From the NCBI GenBank assembly GCA_018609945.1, contig JAHENO010000217.1, positions 1 to 5,692 on the forward strand: a stretch of DNA of 5,692 nucleotides, read 5' to 3'. Of this stretch, positions 1 to 5,002 are shown in pieces. The notes beneath the pieces are model-generated. The model did no database searches. It saw nothing but the letters and a program-made list of their open reading frames with translations, and was not told the origin of the DNA. The DNA is from Haloarculaceae archaeon (GTDB lineage: Archaea; Halobacteriota; Halobacteria; Halobacteriales; Haloarculaceae). Every line of letters starts with the position of its first letter. Within the stretch, counting starts at the first letter, position 1. The position numbers were made by a program, and so were the translations under genes.

Positions 1-429
1 AAGTACGTCGAGACCGTCGACGTCAACGACCACCAGGCACGTCTGGCCGCGACGCGCCTGCAGGTCCACGACCTCCTCGTCGAGTGCGAGGACGGACTCG
101 CTGCCGAACCGGTCCACGAGACCGTCGATGGCGTCCACGTAACACCCGGCGTGGCTGCGGTCCTGGCGGTCCAGCTCGAAAACTACAACGTCCGGCGGTT
201 CGTCCGGCGGCACGGCCCGCTCGCACTGGCCGAGGCCGTCGCCTGCTGGCCCCTCGTCGAACAGGGTGCCTTGGAGAGCCGACGGGTCGGCGACGCCATC
301 GGCGTCGACCAGCAGGACGGCGTCACCGCGACCAACGCTCTCCGGGCCGTCGCCGACTATCTCGCCGACGACCCGTACCTCGACGAGATTCCCACTCCCG
401 ACGTGGCGACGGCGGTACCGATAGAATAG
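1..429 (+). CDS. Hypothetical protein, C-terminal 142 residues (5' end outside window)
   Basis: Frame 1 is open from the first base to a TAG at 427-429, giving the last 142 residues of a protein that starts upstream of the window. Codon use (G/C-ending) and the Asp/Glu-rich composition match the neighbouring haloarchaeal genes, which supports real coding. I do not recognise the family. Predicted content is mainly helical and soluble, with no transmembrane segment. There is a hydrophobic helix-like stretch around GVAAVLAVQLENYNVRRFVR and, near the end, a segment around RRVGDAIGVDQQ that loosely resembles a helix-turn-helix, though this is too weak to assign. The protein ends in a short proline-containing tail (PTPDVATAVPIE). 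The gene runs towards nuoI and its stop lies 23 bp from the nuoI stop, so it occupies the place where nuoJ would be expected. No link to respiration can be seen in it. Confidence 0.8.
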   Translation, partial: KYVETVDVNDHQARLAATRLQVHDLLVECEDGLAAEPVHETVDGVHVTPGVAAVLAVQLENYNVRRFVRRHGPLALAEAVACWPLVEQGALESRRVGDAIGVDQQDGVTATNALRAVADYLADDPYLDEIPTPDVATAVPIE

Positions 430-452
430 GTCGCGACGATTCCGCCGCTGGG

Positions 453-914
453 TTACTGGTAGTCGACTTCGCCTTCCCCTTCACCGATCCAGGCGCCCCG
501 GTCGGGTTCGCGGGACTCCAGCGGGTCGATGTCCTTGTACCAGGGGACGTTCTTGAGTTCCTCCATGTTGTAGGCGAACTCGTCTTTGGTGTCGGCGACG
601 AACTCGAAATTCTGGGTGAGGATGATGGCGTCGACGGGGCAGACCTCCTCGCAGAGCCGGCAGTAGATGCACTGCCCGATGTGGAGGTTGTACTGCTCGC
701 CGTTGCGCTGGTCGTCGGTGACGATCTGGATGGTGTCGTTGGGGCAGACCTTCTCGCACTGCCGACACCAGATGCACCGCTCCTGGCTGAACTTGTGGAC
801 GCCACGGAACCGCGGCGACACCTCCGGCTCTTCCTCGGGGTACTCGACGGTGAACGTGTTCCCGTCGAGTGCGTGTTTCATCGTCGTTGCCATCGACTTG
901 AGGACTCCTAGCAT
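453..914 (-). CDS. nuoI: NADH-quinone oxidoreductase (complex I) subunit I, 2x[4Fe-4S] ferredoxin-type protein
   Basis: This 153-residue peripheral-arm subunit carries the two [4Fe-4S] clusters (N6a/N6b in bacterial naming) that feed electrons to NuoB. Both ligand sets are complete and in canonical CxxCxxCxxxCP form: Cys47, 50, 53, 57 and Cys82, 85, 88, 92. The family motif PRFRG lies before them at about residues 34-38. The N-terminal ~20 residues (MLGVLKSMATTMKHALDG) form the usual amphipathic segment that lies against the membrane subunit NuoH. The C-terminus is acidic, as expected in a haloarchaeon. Length is normal for the family. The start at 914 is fixed by a near-perfect Shine-Dalgarno at 921-928; the in-frame Met9 and Met12 have no comparable site. 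It is the last gene of this operon: no nuoJ follows, and a convergent gene begins 23 bp beyond its stop. Confidence 0.97.
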   Translation of the reverse strand: MLGVLKSMATTMKHALDGNTFTVEYPEEEPEVSPRFRGVHKFSQERCIWCRQCEKVCPNDTIQIVTDDQRNGEQYNLHIGQCIYCRLCEEVCPVDAIILTQNFEFVADTKDEFAYNMEELKNVPWYKDIDPLESREPDRGAWIGEGEGEVDYQ

Positions 915-985
915 TGGTGGTCACCTCCACGGTCGGCAGCTGCTCCGGTCGGGCGGGTCGCGCTCGCAGTCGCGGTCGGGGTCAT
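908..985 (-). other. 25-codon mini-ORF bridging nuoH and nuoI
   Basis: The 70-bp gap between nuoH and nuoI is open in one frame throughout. An ATG at 985-983 shares its A with the nuoH stop (TGATGA), and the frame ends at TAG 910-908, just inside nuoI (7-base overlap). It would encode a 25-residue Thr/Ala/Arg-rich peptide beginning MTPTATASATRP and ending GGDHQC, with no recognisable domain. The nuoI ribosome binding site lies inside it, within the Arg-Gly-Gly-Asp codons. It may work as a translational relay that keeps ribosomes on the mRNA between nuoH and nuoI, or it may be a chance opening, which is likely enough over 25 codons of G+C-rich DNA. The composition is not typical of a haloarchaeal protein (no acidic surplus), which argues for a coupling role or chance rather than a stable product. 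Confidence 0.25.
921..928 (-). promoter_or_regulatory. Shine-Dalgarno site of nuoI
   Basis: The minus strand reads GGAGGTGA, an eight-base match to the anti-SD at the 3' end of archaeal 16S rRNA, six bases before the nuoI ATG at 914. It is the strongest ribosome binding site in the window and fixes the nuoI start. It suggests that nuoI is initiated independently and not only by coupling. Confidence 0.9.
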
Positions 986-2034
986 CAGGCGATCACCCCG
1001 ACGATGACGGCCGTCAGGACGAGGTTCGCGAACGCCAGCACGAGCATGCCCTTCCAGCCGATCTCGATGAGCTGGTCGATTCGCACGCGGGGCACCGCCG
1101 AGCGGGCCCACTGCGTGAACAGGAAGACGGCCCAGATCTTGATGAGGAACCAGATGAACCCTGGCAGGACCGGTCCCGCCGGCCCGCCCAGGAAGATAGT
1201 CGCGATGATCGCGCCGCCCAGGAAGATGTGGACGAACTCGCCCAGGTAGATGAGGACGAAGTACACCGAGGAGTACTCGGTCTGGTAGCCGGCGACGATC
1301 TCCGTGGGTGCCTCGGGGATGTCGAAGGGATTGCGGCCCACTTCGGCGAGATTGGCCAACACGAACAGCACGAACGCGAATGGATTGACGAACGCGAACC
1401 ACGATGGAATCGCGAGCCCGCCGAGCGAGACGAGCGTCTCGGACTGGGCGGCGACGATTTCGGAGGTCTGGAGCGTGCCGGCGAAGATGACGACCGACAG
1501 CCCCGTCAACACGAGCGGGATCTCGTAGGCGAGGTTCTGTGCGACCGCGCGCAGGCCACCCAGAAACGAGTACTTGTTGTTCGAGGCGTAGCCGGCCATC
1601 ACGAGCCCGAGCGAGGCCACCGACGCGATTGCGAAGACGAACGCGAGCCCGGTCTCGGGGTCGGCCAGTTGCATGTTCACGCCGAAGATCGACCCCATCG
1701 GGATGACCGCGAAGCCGAGCAACGCAGACGACGCCAGGACCATCGGTGCCAGGTCCCAGGCAGGCCGGTCGACGCCCTCGGGAACGATGAGTTCCTTCGA
1801 GAGCAGGCGGACGGCGTCGGCGACGATGATCAACAGTCCGAACGGGCCGACGCGGTTGACGGCGATGCGGTCGGTGAACGCGGCCGTGATCTTCCGTTTG
1901 GCCCACGGACCGGCCACGGCAGTGTTCGTCAGCATGATCGTGCCGATGATGGCGGCCCCGATGACTGCGGCGACGATCTCGCCGGCGACGCCCCCGATGG
2001 GGAGCACGCCCGCGATCGCCTCCGGCAGCGTCAT
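985..2034 (-). CDS. nuoH: NADH-quinone oxidoreductase (complex I) subunit H, membrane subunit at the quinone channel
   Basis: This 349-residue integral membrane protein joins the redox arm to the membrane arm and forms much of the quinone channel. About eight hydrophobic spans are visible, roughly at residues 18-38, 93-113, 128-148, 165-187, 212-230, 258-280, 290-310 and 327-347. Family motifs are present in order: AKRKI at 45-49, RIAVNRVGPFGLL at 56-68, ADAVRLLSKE at 72-81, GYASNNKYSFLGGLRAVAQ at 148-166 followed by AYEIP, AEVGRNPFDIPEAPTE at 230-245 with AGYQTEYSS after it, and RIDQLIEIGWK at 318-328. The usual bacterial ERK and EAESELV appear here as AKRK and EAPTEIV; I take this as an archaeal variant, not damage. 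Its ATG shares one base with the nuoCD stop (TGATG), and a good Shine-Dalgarno lies inside the end of nuoCD, so the two are translationally coupled. No nuoE, F or G lies between them. Confidence 0.97.
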   Translation of the reverse strand: MTLPEAIAGVLPIGGVAGEIVAAVIGAAIIGTIMLTNTAVAGPWAKRKITAAFTDRIAVNRVGPFGLLIIVADAVRLLSKELIVPEGVDRPAWDLAPMVLASSALLGFAVIPMGSIFGVNMQLADPETGLAFVFAIASVASLGLVMAGYASNNKYSFLGGLRAVAQNLAYEIPLVLTGLSVVIFAGTLQTSEIVAAQSETLVSLGGLAIPSWFAFVNPFAFVLFVLANLAEVGRNPFDIPEAPTEIVAGYQTEYSSVYFVLIYLGEFVHIFLGGAIIATIFLGGPAGPVLPGFIWFLIKIWAVFLFTQWARSAVPRVRIDQLIEIGWKGMLVLAFANLVLTAVIVGVIA

Positions 2035-3719
2035 CAGCGGTCCACCTCCCCGAGCACGATGTCGAGGCTGCCTAGCGCGGCGATCATGTCGGGGACGTAC
2101 TCGCCTTCCGCCATCACTGGCAGCGTCTGGAGGTTACAGAAGCAAGGGCTGCGGATCTTGAAGCGGGCCGGCTTGTCGGTGCCGTCCGAGCGGATGTAGA
2201 TGCCCAGTTCGCCCTTCGCGCCCTCGACGGCCCGGTAGATCTCCTTGTCCGGGTCCGGGCGGAGCGTCCGGGGCACGTTCGACTGGATCTCGCGTTCGTC
2301 CTCGGGCCAGTCCTCCAGCAGGTCGACACACTGCTCGATGATGCGCGCGGACTGCTCCATCTCCTTGAGCCGGACCACCGCCCGCGAGAAGTTGTCACAG
2401 CCGTCGTCGGTGATGACGTCCCACTCGAGTTCGTCGTAGTAGCCGTAGGGGTCGTCCCGGCGGAGGTCGTAGTCGATGCCCGACCCGCGGGCGACCGGAC
2501 CCGTCGCGCCGTAACTCTTGGCCTCCTCGGGCGGGAGGACGCCGGTGTCGACGACGCGGAGCTGGAACAGTTCGTTGGAGGTCAGCAGGTTGTGGTACTC
2601 CTCCAGGCGCTCGGGCCACTCGTCGAGGAAGTCCCGGATCTGCTCGAAGAACTCTTCCCGGGGTTCGGGCAGGTCCCACGCGACGCCACCGAGCCGGAAG
2701 TAGTTGAACATGAGTCGCTGGCCGGTGAGGTCTTCGAGGATGTTCTGGATGACCTCGCGGTCGCGGATGCCGTACATGAAGATGGCCGTGAAGTCCCCGT
2801 AGATGTCCAGTGCGAACGTCGCGACCGCGAGCAGGTGGGCCGCGATCCGGGAGAACTCCGCGGACATCGTGCGGATGACCTGTGCGTACTCGGGCACGTC
2901 GATGTCAGCGAGGTCCTCGGCGGCGCGGGCGTAGGCCCACTCGTTGAGCAGGCCGGCCGAGATGTAGTCCCACCGGTCGGGGTAGGGCATGATCTGGTGG
3001 CGGTAGGTGCCCTGCTGGCACATCTGCTCCTCGCAGCGGTGCAGATAGCCGATGTCGGGGTCGATGTCGGCGATCTGTTCGCCGTCCAGCGTCGTCTTGA
3101 CGTGGAGCACGCCGTGGGTCGCGGGATGGTGGGGCCCGATGTTGACGAACATCGTGTCGGGGTCATCGGGCACCTTGGTCCGCTTTTCCATCGGGTTGGC
3201 GTGCTCGCGCAGCGGGACGATCTGTGGCTGGTCCTGGTTGTAATCCAGCGAGAGCGGGTGTCCCTGCCAGGTCTCGGGCAGCAGGATGCGCCGCAGGTCG
3301 GGGTGGTCCTCGTACTCGACGCCGACGAGGTCGTAGGCCTCCCGTTCGTGCCACTCGGCGGTATCGAACACGCCTGCGCCGCTCTGACTAACGGGATTAT
3401 CGCGGGGCGTTGGAACGACGACCGACAGTTCCTGGGTCGGGTCGTCGTACTTCTTGAGGTGGTAGATGGACTCGTAGCGGTCCTGGTACTCCTGGGCGGT
3501 CACACAAGAGCAGTGGTCGAAGCCGGCCTCGTCCCGGAGCGTCGAGAGAACGGCCTCGACTTCGTCGGGGCGGATGACGAACCCCTCGGCGTTGACGTGC
3601 TGTTCGCGGTCGACCACGTGGTCGCCGAGCAGGTCCGCGAGTTCGTCGTAATCGAGGTCGCCCTCGGCGGTGACGCCGACGTCGGATTCCGTGGGCGGAC
3701 GGGGTTCTTCGAGACTCAT
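2034..3719 (-). CDS. nuoCD: NADH-quinone oxidoreductase (complex I) fused subunits C and D
   Basis: This 561-residue fusion comprises the 30-kDa subunit (NuoC, about 20-175) and the 49-kDa quinone-site subunit (NuoD, about 185-561). NuoC shows its signature at 122-160, with EREAYDLVGVEYEDHPDLRR followed by GHPLSLDY. NuoD shows NIGPHHPATHGVLHV (193-207), the loop with the quinone-site His; PYPDRWDYIS (245-254), whose Tyr252 matches the quinone-binding Tyr; ARGSGIDYDLRRDDPYGYY (410-428); KGELGIYIRSDGTDKPARFK (502-521); and the terminal GEVDR. As in all complex I, the NiFe ligands of the related hydrogenase large subunits are gone: by my alignment they are Asp251 and Ser254 at the front and Val555 and Glu558 at the end. 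Eight Cys residues are present (70, 72, 229, 234, 441, 464, 526, 528), many for a haloarchaeal protein; four replace residues in usually conserved motifs. The start at 3719 has a GGAGG six bases upstream and lies 13 bases after nuoB. Confidence 0.97.
   Translation of the reverse strand: MSLEEPRPPTESDVGVTAEGDLDYDELADLLGDHVVDREQHVNAEGFVIRPDEVEAVLSTLRDEAGFDHCSCVTAQEYQDRYESIYHLKKYDDPTQELSVVVPTPRDNPVSQSGAGVFDTAEWHEREAYDLVGVEYEDHPDLRRILLPETWQGHPLSLDYNQDQPQIVPLREHANPMEKRTKVPDDPDTMFVNIGPHHPATHGVLHVKTTLDGEQIADIDPDIGYLHRCEEQMCQQGTYRHQIMPYPDRWDYISAGLLNEWAYARAAEDLADIDVPEYAQVIRTMSAEFSRIAAHLLAVATFALDIYGDFTAIFMYGIRDREVIQNILEDLTGQRLMFNYFRLGGVAWDLPEPREEFFEQIRDFLDEWPERLEEYHNLLTSNELFQLRVVDTGVLPPEEAKSYGATGPVARGSGIDYDLRRDDPYGYYDELEWDVITDDGCDNFSRAVVRLKEMEQSARIIEQCVDLLEDWPEDEREIQSNVPRTLRPDPDKEIYRAVEGAKGELGIYIRSDGTDKPARFKIRSPCFCNLQTLPVMAEGEYVPDMIAALGSLDIVLGEVDR
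2043..2049 (-). promoter_or_regulatory. Shine-Dalgarno site of nuoH, embedded in the 3' end of nuoCD
   Basis: The minus strand reads GGAGGTG eight bases before the nuoH ATG (2034-2032). These bases also encode the conserved Gly-Glu-Val of the GEVDR C-terminus of the NuoD part. The same bases therefore serve as protein code and ribosome binding site, supporting both the nuoH start and coupling to nuoCD. Confidence 0.85.
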
Positions 3720-3725
3720 CGTGTG

Positions 3726-3730
3726 CCTCC
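3726..3730 (-). promoter_or_regulatory. Shine-Dalgarno site of nuoCD
   Basis: GGAGG on the minus strand lies six bases before the nuoCD ATG, within the 13-base gap after the nuoB stop. It supports the 3719 start. Confidence 0.8.
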
Positions 3731-3732
3731 GG

Positions 3733-4449
3733 TCATGGTGATTCGGCCCAGTTGTACCGCATGACGAGGTCGTCCTCGTCGACTTCGTCGGCCAGTTTCT
3801 GGACGAGTTCGTCCTGTTCGAGGTCGCCGAACTCTTCGAGTTCGTAGGGCTTGACCGTCACGGGCGCCGACTCGCCGTTGGCGATCCGCTCCTGGAGTTT
3901 CGCGACGCCGTAGATGAGCGCCTCGGGCCGCGGCGGACAGCCGGGGACGTGGATGTCGACCGGGATGACCTCCTCGGCGCCCTTGATGACGTTGTACCCC
4001 TCCTGGAACGGCCCGCCCGAGATGGTACACGACCCCATAGAGACGACGAACTTCGGCTCGGGCATCTGGTCGTAGACGCGCTTCATCCGGGGGGCGAACT
4101 TCGAGACGATGGTCCCGGGGACGATGATGACGTCGGCCTGCCGGGGCGAGGCGCGGGGCACGCCCGCACCGAAGCGGTCGAGGTCGTGTTTGACCGCGTA
4201 GGTGTGCATCATCTCGATGGAACAGCAGGCGATGCCGAACAGCAACATGAACATCGAGGAGCCCCGGACCCAGTTCATGAACTCGTCGAACTTCGTGAGG
4301 ATGAAGGGCGTGTGACCGAACGCCTGCCGGAGCTTGGAGTTGAACCGGCTGTCGACGCCCTCGCCCATGCGGGCGTCCTGTGTCGACTCCATACCGGTCT
4401 CTGCCTGTGCCTGTTCGAGCGTATCGTGGAGCTGGTCGTTCTTGCTCAT
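3733..4449 (-). CDS. nuoB: NADH-quinone oxidoreductase (complex I) subunit B, N2 cluster protein
   Basis: This 238-residue subunit holds the terminal [4Fe-4S] cluster N2, which reduces quinone. The four ligands are visible: the tandem Cys75-Cys76 in IACCSIEMM, Cys141 in SMGSCTISGG and Cys171 in VPGCPPRPEA. Other family motifs are DLDRFGAG (89-96), ASPRQADV (100-107) and PVDIHVPG. The start is placed at ATG 4449, which overlaps the nuoA stop as ATGA. The frame stays open back to 4524, but that would need a 25-residue Arg-rich extension lying inside nuoA. An acidic segment follows the core (about residues 202-227), and the protein ends MRYNWAESP, some 48 residues beyond the usual end of the NuoB fold; this may be a salt-adapted extension that packs against neighbouring subunits. 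The ribosome binding site is weak, so translation probably depends on coupling to nuoA. Confidence 0.96.
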   Translation of the reverse strand: MSKNDQLHDTLEQAQAETGMESTQDARMGEGVDSRFNSKLRQAFGHTPFILTKFDEFMNWVRGSSMFMLLFGIACCSIEMMHTYAVKHDLDRFGAGVPRASPRQADVIIVPGTIVSKFAPRMKRVYDQMPEPKFVVSMGSCTISGGPFQEGYNVIKGAEEVIPVDIHVPGCPPRPEALIYGVAKLQERIANGESAPVTVKPYELEEFGDLEQDELVQKLADEVDEDDLVMRYNWAESP

Positions 4450-4862
4450 ATGTCTCTGTCTACCCGCTGGCTCTCGGCCCGCGGACTGCGGACCCACTCG
4501 ACTGCGCCGTTGCGCCAGGCCCACGCGAGTCCGACGACGAGGATGCCGATGAAGACGAGCATCGGCACCAGCGCACGGACGAGGCCCACCTCACCGACTG
4601 CGTCCCCGTAGATGACCGCCCACGGGAAGATGAAGACCGTCTCGATGTCGAACACGACGAACAGCAGCGCGACCATGTAGTACTGGATGTTGAACTGGAT
4701 GTGCCGGCTGCTGCCGGTCGGCACCTCGCCGCTCTCGTAGGTGGCGCGTTTTCCCTGTTCGGGCACGCTCGGTCGCAACAGTGACGAGATCAGCATCATG
4801 CTGAGCGGGATGATGACCGCCACGAGCGCCAGCGCCCCGATGGCTATCCACGCATTGACCAT
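4446..4862 (-). CDS. nuoA: NADH-quinone oxidoreductase (complex I) subunit A, membrane subunit
   Basis: This small membrane protein of 138 residues is the first gene of the operon. Three hydrophobic spans lie at about residues 4-29, 60-82 and 95-116. The loop and start of the second span hold the family signature: YESGEVPTGSS (42-52), FNIQYYMVALLFVVFDIE (57-74) and FPWAV (79-83), with the conserved acidic pair Asp72 and Glu74 in FDIE. NuoA packs against NuoH, and its loop helps form the quinone chamber. The C-terminal ~20 residues are polar and Arg-rich (SPRAESQRVDRDI) and are encoded over the nuoB start, with a 4-base ATGA overlap. The start at 4862 is preceded by AGGAG five bases upstream and by a TATA element 37-43 bases upstream, so it begins a transcript. 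Confidence 0.97.
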   Translation of the reverse strand: MVNAWIAIGALALVAVIIPLSMMLISSLLRPSVPEQGKRATYESGEVPTGSSRHIQFNIQYYMVALLFVVFDIETVFIFPWAVIYGDAVGEVGLVRALVPMLVFIGILVVGLAWAWRNGAVEWVRSPRAESQRVDRDI

Positions 4863-4866
4863 GGTG

Positions 4867-4872
4867 TCTCCT
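4867..4872 (-). promoter_or_regulatory. Shine-Dalgarno site of nuoA
   Basis: AGGAGA on the minus strand lies four bases before the nuoA ATG at 4862. It fits within the short leader predicted from the TATA position and supports this start. Confidence 0.7.
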
Positions 4873-4898
4873 ATCGTCCTCGGCTTCGGAGCGGTCCC

Positions 4899-4905
4899 AT
4901 ATAAG
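4899..4905 (-). promoter_or_regulatory. TATA box of the nuo operon promoter
   Basis: The minus strand reads CTTATATGGG here, the only clear AT-rich island in the divergent intergenic region. An archaeal TATA box sits about 26 bases upstream of transcription start. That places the start near 4876, giving a leader of about 14 bases that keeps the nuoA Shine-Dalgarno. The A-rich bases just upstream (GAATCAAC) could serve as the BRE. The core is nearly palindromic, so it could in principle also direct plus-strand transcription. Confidence 0.65.
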
Positions 4906-4941
4906 GGTTGATTCTCGACCCGTACGTGGGCAGCGTATGGA

Positions 4942-4968
4942 CGGTGCCGGTCGGTAGCCGGTGCCGGT
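4942..4968. repeat. Direct repeat of CGGTGCCGGT in the nuoA/udg divergent region
   Basis: The 10-base sequence CGGTGCCGGT occurs at 4942-4951 and again at 4959-4968, 17 bases apart start to start, with CGGTAGC between. Each copy ends in a CCGG core. The pair lies between the nuoA TATA box and the udg start, immediately upstream of the weak plus-strand T-rich element. It could be an operator for a dimeric regulator, but short G+C-rich repeats arise easily by chance in this genome. Confidence 0.35.
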
Positions 4969-4971
4969 ACG

Positions 4972-4979
4972 TTCTTTGT
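4972..4979 (+). promoter_or_regulatory. Weak TATA-like element for the uracil-DNA glycosylase gene
   Basis: TTCTTTGT is the only T-rich patch close upstream of the glycosylase gene. Its centre is about 27 bases before the ATG at 5003, the right distance for a leaderless transcript, which is common in haloarchaea. The match to a TATA consensus is poor and no Shine-Dalgarno precedes the ATG, which fits leaderless initiation. Confidence 0.35.
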
Positions 4980-5002
4980 CCCGTCGGCATGTAGGGACCG
5001 GC

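Noticed and set aside
430..437. Palindrome GTCGCGAC considered as a terminator or recombination site
   Set aside because: Only eight bases, no loop and no T-tract; such palindromes are expected often in G+C-rich DNA.
2136..2144. Cys526 and Cys528 of NuoCD considered as surviving NiFe-hydrogenase ligands
   Set aside because: In hydrogenases the C-terminal ligand pair lies at the very end; the matching positions here are Val555 and Glu558, so these cysteines are not the NiFe site.
667..2199. Long open frame on the plus strand opposite nuoI and nuoH (510 codons)
   Set aside because: It lies antisense to two genes with complete family motifs. Its translation is low-complexity Arg/Asp/Gly-rich with no motif, the usual mirror-frame effect of high G+C third positions.
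2592..3764. Long plus-strand open frame opposite nuoCD (390 codons)
   Set aside because: Antisense shadow of nuoCD, rich in Val/Leu/Asp from reversed codons, with no recognisable domain, promoter or ribosome binding site.
4450..4524. Upstream start for nuoB adding 25 residues
   Set aside because: The extension (MGLAQRRSRVGPQSAG...) lies inside nuoA and is Arg-rich and unlike NuoB N-termini; the ATGA overlap start at 4449 is the normal coupling arrangement.
4937..4957. Six-codon upstream ORF (MDGAGR) in frame with udg
   Set aside because: It has no ribosome binding site and would be outside the mRNA if the udg transcript is leaderless; too short to distinguish from chance.
4961..5002. GTG start at 4961 for the uracil-DNA glycosylase
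   Set aside because: It would add 14 mostly basic residues before the acidic halophilic N-terminus and would place the likely T-rich promoter element inside the gene.
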